The position numbers and the translations under genes were made by a program. Shown here piece by piece: positions 27,982 through 35,921 of a stretch of 64,000 nucleotides of DNA (position 1 is its first letter; each line of letters opens with the position of its first letter). The notes below the pieces were generated by a model. It was given only the letters and a program-made list of their open reading frames with translations. It was not told the origin of the DNA and searched no databases. The DNA comes from Teredinibacter turnerae (lineage in GTDB: Bacteria > Pseudomonadota > Gammaproteobacteria > Pseudomonadales > Cellvibrionaceae), in contig NZ_CP149817.1 of assembly GCF_037935975.1 (NCBI RefSeq), forward strand, positions 4,650,001 to 4,714,000, given 5' to 3'.

Positions 27982-30543
27982 CTACTTGCGCGTTTTAGGC
28001 GCTTTCTTTTTCTTCTTACCGCTGGCCTCTTCCCGCTTAGCATGTTTTTTCTTTTTAACTTTTTTTGCTGGTTTTTCCGCTTTCGCCGGCTTGCGTTTTT
28101 TCGCTGGCTCAGCCGCAGTGTCCACAGGTTTTTTAGTGGATCGCTTCGCCGGTGACGTCGCTTTTTCAGCCGAGTCGCCTGCAGGCGTTGCCGCCCGCTT
28201 GCGCGGTACCCGGCCACCAGCTTTTCGCGCACTTTCCGCTTCGTAATCCTGCGCCAGGGATTTCGCCTGCTCACTCACTTTCACGCGGGCTTTCTTACGC
28301 GGCTTAATCTGGTTCAGTTCGAAGTCGATTTTGCGCTCGTCGAGGTTAACCCGCACTACCTGCACGCTAAGCTCGTCACCCAACCTAAACACACGGCGCG
28401 TGCGATCGCCGACCAAACGGTGGTGAGCGGCATCAAAACGGTAATAGTCTTCCGGCAGCGAAGTGATGTGCACCAGGCCTTCCACATACACGTCTTTCAG
28501 CTCCACAAACAGACCAAACCCGGTGACCGAGGCCACCACGCCATCGAACACTTCGCCTACGCGATCTTTCACAAATTCACATTTCAGCCAGCTAATAACA
28601 TCGCGCGTGGCATCGTCTGCGCGGCGCTCGGTAAAGCTGCACTCATCGCCAAAACTTGCCATATCACCCGCGGTATAGGGGTAGATCTGCGCTGCGGTGA
28701 GTGGCGTCGCGCCCTCAACCCGCACCACTTTTTTGGTATCGAGATTCGAGCGGATCACCGACCGAATAGCGCGGTGCACCAGCAAGTCCGGGTAGCGGCG
28801 AATTGGCGAAGTAAAGTGCGCATAGGCATCGTAGGCCAGACCAAAATGGCCGCGGTTTTCTGGCTGGTAAACCGCCTGATTCATACTGCGCAACAACACC
28901 ATCTGAATAATGTGCGCGTCTGAGCGCCCGGCAATGGCTTCCATCACCTGCTGATAATCCGCAGGGGTGACCTGCTCAGACCAGGGAATGCGAATGCCCA
29001 GTTCCGCCAGAAACTGATAAAGCATTTCAATTTTTTCAGCCTTGGGCGACTCGTGCACGCGAAACAACCCGGGCAGCTTGTGAAACTCAATAAACTTGGC
29101 CGCACACACGTTCGCCGCCAACATGCATTCTTCGATCAGCTTGTGGGCATCGTTGCGCTCGGTGGGCACAATTTCGCGAATTTTACGGCCTTCGTCGAAC
29201 AGAATACGGGTTTCGCGGGTTTCAAAATCAATAGCACCGCGCTCTTCCCGTCGCGCGCGCAATTGCATATAAAGATCGTGCAAACCATCCAGCTGCTTCA
29301 CCACATGGTGCAACTGCTGGCGAATGCCGCTGCGCGGTTTGTCCCGCTCAGCCAGTACCTGCCCAACCTGGGTGTAGGTCAGGCGCGCATGAGAATGCAT
29401 CACCGCTTCGTAGAATTTATACCCGCTGACCTTGCCTGCCGCGCTGATGGTCATCTCACAGACCATACACAAGCGGTCCACTTGCGGGTTAAGCGAACAC
29501 AACCCGTTAGACAGAATTTTCGGCAGCATGGGCACCACATAATCGGGGAAATACACCGAGTTGCCGCGTTTTTGCGCTTCAATATCCAGCGCGCTGCCAG
29601 GTGTCACATAGTGAGACACATCCGCAATCGCCACATATAAACGCCAGCCGCCGCTGCGCTTGGCTTCGCAATAGACCGCGTCATCGAAATCCCGCGCATC
29701 TTCCCCGTCAATCGTCACCAGCGGCAACTGGCGCAAATCCACGCGATGCGCTTTATCGGCTTCCGCCACCTGATTGCTGAAATCGCGTGCTTGTTCTTCC
29801 ACGGCGTCCGGCCACTGATGCGGAATTCCGTGGGAGCGAATCGCCACATCGATCTCCATGCCCGGCGCCAGATGGTCACCCAACACCTCGGCAATACGCC
29901 CGGCGGGCATATTCTGACGATCCGGCTGTTGCAGCACTTCAACCACAACAATCTGGCCATTTACGGCCCCACCGGTTTGGTCCGGCGGCACCAGAATATC
30001 GCGGCCAATGCGCGGGTTATCTGGTCGCACATAAAAGATGCCGCGCTCGGTGGTAAAACGCCCCACCAAATGCTGAGTGTTGCGTGCCAGCACCTCCACA
30101 ATCACACCTTCAGTGCGCCCGCGAAAACCGTCCGGCTCCGGCCGTACCAGTACCTCATCGCCATCAAACACTTTGCGCATTTGCCGGTTGGTGAGGTAAA
30201 TGTCCCCGCCGCCTTCGGTGGGAATCACAAACCCATAGCCGTCGCGATGCCCCTGCACCCGCCCGCGCACCAGCGCCATACGGTCCACGCGTCCATAGGC
30301 CCCTTTACGGTTGGACATCACCTGCCCGTCCCGCTCCATTGCGATTAAACGTCGCCGCAGCGCTTCGATGGCGTCATCATCCGTGAGCTTCAGTTCGCCG
30401 CACAGCGCCCGATGGCTCATCGGGCCAGATGCATTGTCTAGAACATCGAGAATGAATTCACGACTGGGGATGGGGTTGTCGTATTTCTGCGCCTCGCGCG
30501 CAGCGTGGGGATCTTGCAGCTTATGTGTTTTGCGTCTGCTCAA
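27982..30543 (-). CDS. rnr: Ribonuclease R
   Basis: 853-residue 3'-5' exonuclease. A winged-helix start (about 20-90) is followed by cold-shock domains, the RNB core and an S1 domain (about 655-735). Core motifs TIDGEDARDFDDAVYCE supply the metal-binding aspartates, and YFPDYVVPMLPKILSNGLCS follows. The last 110 residues are a Lys/Ala-rich basic tail, longer than the core needs but normal for RNase R, which uses it on structured RNA. Adjacent to rlmB as in E. coli. Confidence 0.95.
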   Translation of the reverse strand: MSRRKTHKLQDPHAAREAQKYDNPIPSREFILDVLDNASGPMSHRALCGELKLTDDDAIEALRRRLIAMERDGQVMSNRKGAYGRVDRMALVRGRVQGHRDGYGFVIPTEGGGDIYLTNRQMRKVFDGDEVLVRPEPDGFRGRTEGVIVEVLARNTQHLVGRFTTERGIFYVRPDNPRIGRDILVPPDQTGGAVNGQIVVVEVLQQPDRQNMPAGRIAEVLGDHLAPGMEIDVAIRSHGIPHQWPDAVEEQARDFSNQVAEADKAHRVDLRQLPLVTIDGEDARDFDDAVYCEAKRSGGWRLYVAIADVSHYVTPGSALDIEAQKRGNSVYFPDYVVPMLPKILSNGLCSLNPQVDRLCMVCEMTISAAGKVSGYKFYEAVMHSHARLTYTQVGQVLAERDKPRSGIRQQLHHVVKQLDGLHDLYMQLRARREERGAIDFETRETRILFDEGRKIREIVPTERNDAHKLIEECMLAANVCAAKFIEFHKLPGLFRVHESPKAEKIEMLYQFLAELGIRIPWSEQVTPADYQQVMEAIAGRSDAHIIQMVLLRSMNQAVYQPENRGHFGLAYDAYAHFTSPIRRYPDLLVHRAIRSVIRSNLDTKKVVRVEGATPLTAAQIYPYTAGDMASFGDECSFTERRADDATRDVISWLKCEFVKDRVGEVFDGVVASVTGFGLFVELKDVYVEGLVHITSLPEDYYRFDAAHHRLVGDRTRRVFRLGDELSVQVVRVNLDERKIDFELNQIKPRKKARVKVSEQAKSLAQDYEAESARKAGGRVPRKRAATPAGDSAEKATSPAKRSTKKPVDTAAEPAKKRKPAKAEKPAKKVKKKKHAKREEASGKKKKKAPKTRK

Positions 30544-30659
30544 TGAAAGGGTCCATGTAACGAAAGGAAGGAAAAACGAAAGTCACTATAACAAATAAAA
30601 GGCATCGCGGTGCCGCCCACCTCATTGACAGCATAGATCAAAAAAAAGTTCTGGCAGGA

Positions 30660-30688
30660 TTGACAAGGCGCGCGTGGCGCAATATAGT
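30660..30688 (+). promoter_or_regulatory. Sigma-70 promoter of tRNA-Leu
   Basis: TTGACA (30660-30665), a 17-bp spacer, then TATAGT (30683-30688). A GC-rich discriminator (TCGCGCCC) follows, as in stringently controlled stable-RNA promoters. The tRNA begins 39 bases after the -10 box. Confidence 0.85.
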
Positions 30689-30726
30689 TCGCGCCCTCAT
30701 AAGTAACGAGCACTGTTCGTTACCAC

Positions 30727-30813
30727 GCCCAGGTGGTGAAATTGGTAGACACGCTAGCTTCAGGTGCTAGTGGCTTCACGGCCGTGGAGGTTCAAGTCCT
30801 CTCCTGGGCACCA
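30727..30813 (+). tRNA. tRNA-Leu (anticodon CAG)
   Basis: 87 nt with encoded CCA. The acceptor stem GCCCAGG pairs with CCTGGGC, the anticodon loop is TTCAGGT between CTAGC and GCTAG, and the T arm contains GGTTCAAGTCC. A long variable arm (TGGCTTCACGGCCG) is typical of class II Leu tRNA. Reads CUG codons. Confidence 0.97.
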
Positions 30814-30820
30814 TAATTTC

Positions 30821-30853
30821 AAAAGGCTGATCCGCAAGGGTCGGCCTTTTTTA
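30821..30853 (+). terminator. tRNA-Leu terminator
   Basis: A 13-bp stem (arms 30821-30833 and 30838-30850, with two G-T pairs) closed by GCAA and running into a six-base T tract. Confidence 0.85.
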
Positions 30854-30862
30854 TGGGCACCC

Positions 30863-30952
30863 GATTCCCGATTCCCGATTCCCGATTCCCGATTCCCGAT
30901 TCCCGATTCCCGATTCCCGATTCCCGATTCCCGATTCCCGATTCCCGATTCC
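30863..30952. repeat. Heptamer tandem repeat (GATTCCC)n
   Basis: Twelve exact copies of GATTCCC (30863-30946) plus a partial thirteenth ending in A. It starts ten bases after the tRNA-Leu terminator. Because 7 is not a multiple of 3, every frame stays open and gives an artificial ORF. Likely a length-variable locus. Confidence 0.97.
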
Positions 30953-31187
30953 ACAGATTATTTAGCTTTTCTTCAACGCGCCCAAAGATCCGGATCATTA
31001 AAAAACCGACGTTAAGCCCATTCCTTACCTTCAGCATACGGCCAGGAATAGGCGTTCCGCAGCAAAGCCCCGCAAGCATTACGAACCACACTCTATTTAT
31101 TTTTGTTATCTACTTTTATTAATTATTAATCGTGGCGAACCGCATGGTAGAGAACGGTGCCCGTACAGTTGAACCGCCAGATCCTCA

Positions 31188-31565
31188 TGCGCAGACCAAA
31201 TACCCACTATTAAAGTTTTCTGTTGAATTGCCACAGCCGTAGATAACCAACCTTTGGTGGAGTTTTCCTGGTCCAGGACCGCAGATGACTAGCCTTTGAC
31301 TGGGTTCTACCAATCCACAACGACTAATCACCAGCCTTTGATCAAATTTTCGCGGTCTCCAACCATAAATAACCGCTCATTGACTGAGTTTTACCGGTCT
31401 GCCACCACAGACGACCAGCCTTTGGCCGGGTTCTACCAATCTACAGCGACCAATCACCAGCCTTTGATCGAGTTTTCGCGATCTCCAACCGTAAATGACC
31501 GCCCTTTGACTTAGCCACCTAAATCCCCAACCGTAGCTGACTACCCTTTGAAACCGGTTGACCCG
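31188..31565. repeat. 42-bp minisatellite, about eight units
   Basis: Units of exactly 42 bp start at 31230, 31272, 31314, 31356, 31398, 31440 and 31482. A degraded unit precedes (31188) and a half-unit follows (31524). All share AxCCTTTGA in the middle and TTTTxxCGG near the end. Units 31272-31397 resemble units 31398-31523 as blocks, giving a 126-bp higher-order period. On the plus strand one frame stays open for 72 codons (31296-31514) as a 14-residue repeat containing xxQPLxxFxRS. The first units are broken by TAG where later units have CAG, and no start or ribosome site is seen. Confidence 0.9.
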
Positions 31566-32286
31566 CCTACGACCGCCAGCGACCCCTTATTTGCGCCACC
31601 GTGAAATATTTGACGCCAACAGGTCTCACGCAAAGTTTATCGGCTAGAGGCGTGATTTAGGCCCTTCCCCCTTGAGCACACAATCTAAGATTTTGCGGCT
31701 GCCATACCCAAGTGAAACACCTGTTAAATTTTCCGTCGGGGCTAGTGGCGCCTCATAAATCAAAAATAACCCGCATCAAAGAAACACAGCTAATTGGCAC
31801 AAAAACCCACAAATTTCGACACTTAAATCAACACAACAGGCTCGTCTCTTAGTTTAGATTGGACGAATACTTGCTTAGAGGCATTGTTGGTTCGGTGGCT
31901 AGTTGGATTGGTGACGAGCGTTATAAATCGGTGAGCGAGATACTGGTTTTGGAATTATCTTTCTGGCTTGTGTTTGGATGAAGTAACGCAAGATCTACTG
32001 GGGGTTGCAGCCGTCGTGTTGAAGCGATGCGTTGCTAATGTTATGCGTCTGAAATTTAGTTTGTTCGCGCTCGGCGGTATTGCGACGGAAAAAGACTCGG
32101 CTCTATTGGAGTGTTGTGCTCTGGGTTAGATAGAGTATTAGGGGAGAATAAAATACTAGCCTCTGCCGTCTTTGGACTCATTGGGAAATATTCCGCGGTT
32201 GGTCTGAATTTGGGGAATTTTTTTGGCTAATAACATTGTTACGCTCTTCAGTAAGTTAGAGAATCTACAATATTAAGGAGAGAAGT
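31566..32286. other. AT-rich intergenic region without a gene
   Basis: About 720 bases after the minisatellite with no supported reading frame on either strand and no recognisable element. It leads into the ribosome site (AAGGAG) of the orphan lipoprotein. Confidence 0.5.
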
Positions 32287-33324
32287 GTGAAAAGAGTGCT
32301 AATCATTGCAGTATTACTTTGTTTGACGGCTTGTGGTAATTTTAAAACAAACCACTACGCTAATATAAATCATTTAACTGGCAAAGTTAAAGATAAATAT
32401 TTGAAAAACAAATCTCAATATTTTCCAGAATATAAAACTGCACTTGATTGCACCTCTTCGTGTGAAGGTAAATATAAAGATTATAGGGATATGGGAGTAT
32501 ATTTAGTCAAGTCGGCATGTGAAGATCAACTAGATTCTTTGGCTGTTAAGCACCGTAATCACAATGCCGCAAAAGATATCTTTATAGCCTCTTCTTTGCT
32601 CGCGACAGGAATTATGGGCGTTAACGGAGTAGGTGGAGAAAGCTTTGAAAGACTAGCTTTGGGTTCAGTATTCACGATTTCAATGTTCGATATAAGGGAA
32701 AACTACTATTTACTTGGCCCCGACCGTATTGAAATCATAAATATGATCAGAAGTGGCCTAGTTAAAATAACGAACGCTACATTGCAGAACGATACACTAA
32801 CATTTGAGGATGCCTATTCGCAAATTCGTGATGTCGCGTATATCTGTACTAACAATCAAATTGATGCTCTAGTCCGGGAGTCGTTGATAAAAGGCAAAGA
32901 GGCAATTCAAGTTTCTCCGATAGTCGATGCACAATTGATAGCATCATATAACAAAATATCAGAAATACTTAACACACGGCCTTTAAGTGATAATCAGCAT
33001 TTAGGTATGTATGCTTATGTCAAGCTAGGCGAGAAAATTGACGCAGTAACAGGGAGTGATACAAATGGCTTGAAAGCGTTACTTGGTGTATATGCAACCG
33101 CCGGCAACGTTCCAACTTCCGATCAAGCGAGGAAAATAGCCGAAGTTTATTCAAGGTTCCCCCGTGCATTACATGTAAAAATGCTCCATGATTACAATAA
33201 GGTAAAAGCCGACGCGATGGCCGCTGCAAATGCGGCTGTATCAAGAACTTTAAACTCATCAGATGTCGATTTTACTTTGCCAAATTTTACGTCTTCTTCG
33301 TTAACGTTAGAAATACCCAATTAA
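32287..33324 (+). CDS. Orphan lipoprotein of unknown function
   Basis: 345 residues starting with GTG, preceded by AAGGAGAGAA. The signal peptide ends in a lipobox (LTAC, Cys at about 16), so the protein is probably lipid-anchored. The mature part has a short Cys cluster (LDCTSSCEGK) and a Gly-rich hydrophobic stretch (LLATGIMGVNGVGG), and is otherwise mostly helical. I recognise no family. Codon use is AT-rich compared with the housekeeping genes. The stop codon is followed directly by an attC-like sequence, as in an integron gene cassette. Confidence 0.7.
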   Translation: MKRVLIIAVLLCLTACGNFKTNHYANINHLTGKVKDKYLKNKSQYFPEYKTALDCTSSCEGKYKDYRDMGVYLVKSACEDQLDSLAVKHRNHNAAKDIFIASSLLATGIMGVNGVGGESFERLALGSVFTISMFDIRENYYLLGPDRIEIINMIRSGLVKITNATLQNDTLTFEDAYSQIRDVAYICTNNQIDALVRESLIKGKEAIQVSPIVDAQLIASYNKISEILNTRPLSDNQHLGMYAYVKLGEKIDAVTGSDTNGLKALLGVYATAGNVPTSDQARKIAEVYSRFPRALHVKMLHDYNKVKADAMAAANAAVSRTLNSSDVDFTLPNFTSSSLTLEIPN

Positions 33325-33382
33325 GCATAACAAGTTGCTCCAGCGGACTCGCAACGTGAGCTGCTGAGCAAAGCGTTGAAGC
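33325..33382. other. Possible integron attC recombination site
   Basis: 58 bases starting at the stop codon of the orphan lipoprotein. Left part: GCATAAC then AAGTTGCTCCAGCGGACTC. Right part: GAGCTGCTGAGCAA then AGCGTTGAAGC. The inner arms TTGCTC/GAGCAA are complementary and the outer core boxes resemble attC R'' and R' (GTT at the end), though R' (GTTGAAGC) is imperfect. Size is at the low end of the attC range. No integrase or second site is seen. Confidence 0.4.
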
Positions 33383-33465
33383 TATCGAAAAAACCTCAAG
33401 AACCTGGAGAGCAGAAGCTTCTAACGGGTTAAAATAGACTCTACCGCCGCTTAACGGAGTCTGGC

Positions 33466-33810
33466 ATGGCGCATTACAAGCAAGGTAATGATAAACAGGG
33501 GGAATTTGTCGCTGTTATTCCCGAGGAACAAATAACAGAGGGCAGCTTTGAGGCGACAGTCTGCTTGATTGTGGATCATGTGTTAGATCTCTCGCCGTTT
33601 GAAAGCGATTTTAACAACGATGCGGGTGGCGCATCGGCATACAGCCCGGGAACTCTCCTCAAGATCATACTATCTGCGTATCATCGCGGAATAACCAGCT
33701 GCCGAAAAATCGAACATTTGTGCCGATACAATACGGTGTTCATGGCACTCTCTGGTTTTCTCACCCCGGATCATTCCATTATCGCCGCGTTTGTTTCAAA
33801 GAACCCATAG
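33466..33810 (+). pseudogene. Truncated IS1182-type transposase
   Basis: 115-codon remnant of an IS transposase N-terminus with the DUF772-like pattern YSPGTLLKIILSAYHRGITSCRKIEHLCR and PDHSIIAAFV. The catalytic part is missing: the frame stops after FVSKNP and the following sequence does not continue the family. An inverted repeat AGACTC/GAGTCT (33436-33441, 33457-33462) lies just upstream of the ATG. Marks a past insertion in the accessory island. Confidence 0.8.
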
Positions 33811-34014
33811 CGCCTTGAAGGCATATTTATAGAAATATTTAATGTATTAATCGGTTGTCGATTTACATTTAAGGCTATATCCTCAAAGTCCTTTTGGCTA
33901 GTGTGTTTTGCAGAAAAAGACATCAACCAAAAAGATAACCCTGTACTTCTACCGCTGCGGGCCCGTTCACCAGATAGTTTGCCCACGCAAGCGCGATGTT
34001 AAATATGGATTAGC

Positions 34015-34551
34015 ATGCAAGTAACAAAAATCATCAAATTTATTTTTTTGCCAGTCGCTCTCCTATCTATGAATGCTTTTTCAAGCGAAAAATTTGTTGG
34101 CATTGACTATAAGTATCTGAATTATAATCCAGTTGGCGTCCATGAAAAGATATCAGCTGCGGCTATTAACCTCGAGTTTCTTTTTAATGAGTACTACAGC
34201 ACAGAAATATACGTTGGAAGTGGTCTTAACAAAGTTAATTTGGAGTCAGAGCTATCCGAGATTGAAGTGGACATTGGGTTACTTTGGGGTATTAGCTTCA
34301 AAGCTCAGTACCCTGTTAGCGATCGATTTAGTTTGTATGCGAAAGCTGGTTACAATGAGGTTACAGGAAGAGCTGAGGCGTTGGATTACAATATAAGCTC
34401 TACTGATACTGAGTCCGACCAACTTTATGGGCTAGGCTTTTCTTTTGAAATAAAGAAAAATAATCAACTGTATATTGAGTACGCGAGCTACATACACGAT
34501 TCGCAAATAGAATTTGACGGCGTCTCAATTGGCTACAAATATAAAATTTAA
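34015..34551 (+). CDS. Small outer-membrane beta-barrel protein
   Basis: 178 residues with a signal peptide (hydrophobic 7-20, cleavage near AFS-SE). Alternating polar/hydrophobic strands end in an aromatic-rich C-terminus (SIGYKYKI), as in eight-strand OmpA/OmpW-like porin-fold proteins. No enzyme motif. Low-GC, and isolated in the island with no obvious partner. Confidence 0.65.
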   Translation: MQVTKIIKFIFLPVALLSMNAFSSEKFVGIDYKYLNYNPVGVHEKISAAAINLEFLFNEYYSTEIYVGSGLNKVNLESELSEIEVDIGLLWGISFKAQYPVSDRFSLYAKAGYNEVTGRAEALDYNISSTDTESDQLYGLGFSFEIKKNNQLYIEYASYIHDSQIEFDGVSIGYKYKI

Positions 34552-34753
34552 CGACTAAGAATACGTGTAAGCGTCGATTTTTTTGGCCAACTAATACCGG
34601 CTTTTTTCACAGCCGCATGAACCAACCGATTACTTGCAATTTGCCATAGGATTTAGGTATATCTACATTATTCGACTCTCTTGCTATATAAAAGTACGGC
34701 GAATATTTCAGATGCTCTGGCGTACAGCATTCTGCGGCTATAGGTGAAATATA

Positions 34754-35212
34754 ATGCTTCGTTTTATTAATGCCGAGATCAAGCACAAAGACCTTCTTCG
34801 TGATACCTTAATTTCATCGAAAGGTTATTGGGGTTATCCCCAAGGGCAGCTTGAGCAATGGCGAGCTAACTTAAATTTCGAGGACGCGTATATTGCTCGC
34901 AACATTGTAAAGCTAGTACTGGACGATACCGGAGTAATTGGATTTTTCGCATTAATTAAGGGCGAAGTTAACGAACTCGACCACCTTTGGCTCTTGCCAA
35001 AAGCTATAGGCAAAGGTTACGGAAATAGGATTTTTGAACAGATTCTCACGGAGTTCGCCTTACTAGATATAACAGAATTCTACCTAACATCAGATCCCAA
35101 CGCTGAAGGATTTTATTTGAAAAAAGGTGCATTTAGGGTGGGGGAAGTTTACAGCGAACTTCAAAATAGAATGCTTCCCAGGCTAAAGTACTTCATAGTG
35201 AAGCGCACCTAA
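34754..35212 (+). CDS. GNAT-family N-acetyltransferase
   Basis: 152 residues with the acetyl-CoA-binding motif A (LWLLPKAIGKGYGNRI) and a late strand LTSDPNAEGFYLKKGA typical of GNAT enzymes. Substrate not predictable. AT-rich codon use, with no operon partner. Confidence 0.85.
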   Translation: MLRFINAEIKHKDLLRDTLISSKGYWGYPQGQLEQWRANLNFEDAYIARNIVKLVLDDTGVIGFFALIKGEVNELDHLWLLPKAIGKGYGNRIFEQILTEFALLDITEFYLTSDPNAEGFYLKKGAFRVGEVYSELQNRMLPRLKYFIVKRT

Positions 35213-35262
35213 CACCCCGCAACCTGCAAACACCTCGCAACCTGAAAACACCTCGCACAACC
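35213..35262. repeat. Short direct repeats after the GNAT gene
   Basis: Three imperfect 18-base units of the form AACACCTCGCAACCTGAA at 35212-35262, directly after the stop codon. No further interpretation. Confidence 0.6.
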
Positions 35263-35320
35263 AACACAGCAAGGTCGCGCCAGTTATTTCGGCGTAGTAT
35301 GAAATTAGGAACAAAATATT

Positions 35321-35672
35321 ATGCTGGAATTGGGGCCTACTTGCGAACATTGCACTTCACTTGAAAACTCAAGCACCCTTGCCGCCCGAATCATCAGAAG
35401 CGACGATATGTAGGTACGAATGCACCTTTTGTAAAAGTTGTGTGGAAAACGTAATTGAAAACGTTTGCCCTAATTGTGGTGGTGGGTTTTGTCAAAGACC
35501 AATTCGCCCATCCATCAATCACAAGGGCAACAATTTTCTTGGCAACGACCCTGCGTCCACAGTTATAAAACATCGAACCGTTGATATACAAAAAAATAAA
35601 CTATTTGCAAGGGACATTAAAAATAGTGACCCGAAGGACCGTTACGCATCAAAAAAAGCAACGAGACTTTAA
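35321..35672 (+). pseudogene. DUF1272-like zinc-ribbon gene, frameshifted
   Basis: The ATG at 35321, preceded by AGGA, opens a frame starting MLELGPTCEHC, the usual DUF1272 start. The rest of the domain (PPESSEATICRYECTFCKSC, VCPNCGGGF, RPIRPS) continues in another frame from about 35355 to 35672. Compared with the family spacing I remember, about 16 extra bases lie between the first Cys pair and the LPP motif. The 35321 frame stops at about 35413. This is either a true break, a sequencing error, or a second start at the TTG 35361 lacking the first Cys pair. Confidence 0.7.
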
Positions 35673-35921
35673 AAATTGTTCCACAGCTTCCGCCCAGCAT
35701 TACACAGCCAAAGCAGCGGTGTTTTTGCTAACTTTCTTCGAAGATTTTTGAATAAAAATATCGAATGCCACAACACCCAACCCTGAGCGAGACACGATAT
35801 TGTTATTCATTTAGATGAGCCAAAAAGCCCGAGCGCGTTCGATTCGTGAAAACTCCCGAGCGCCTACGAGTCCTATCGCAGCCCAAATGGAGCCGCGTTT
35901 GAGATAAAAACTCTATGGAGT

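Noticed and set aside
30760-31122. Several frames reading Gly-Asn-Arg-Glu-Ser or Pro-Asp-Ser-Arg-Phe repeats
   Set aside because: They are translations of the GATTCCC heptamer array in all frames.
31296-31514. 72-codon frame over the 42-bp repeats as a repeat protein
   Set aside because: It starts at a TTG right after a stop, has no ribosome site, and exists because the unit length is a multiple of three; upstream units are broken by TAG.
30863-31565. CRISPR array
   Set aside because: Both arrays are head-to-tail tandem repeats without spacers, and no cas genes are present.
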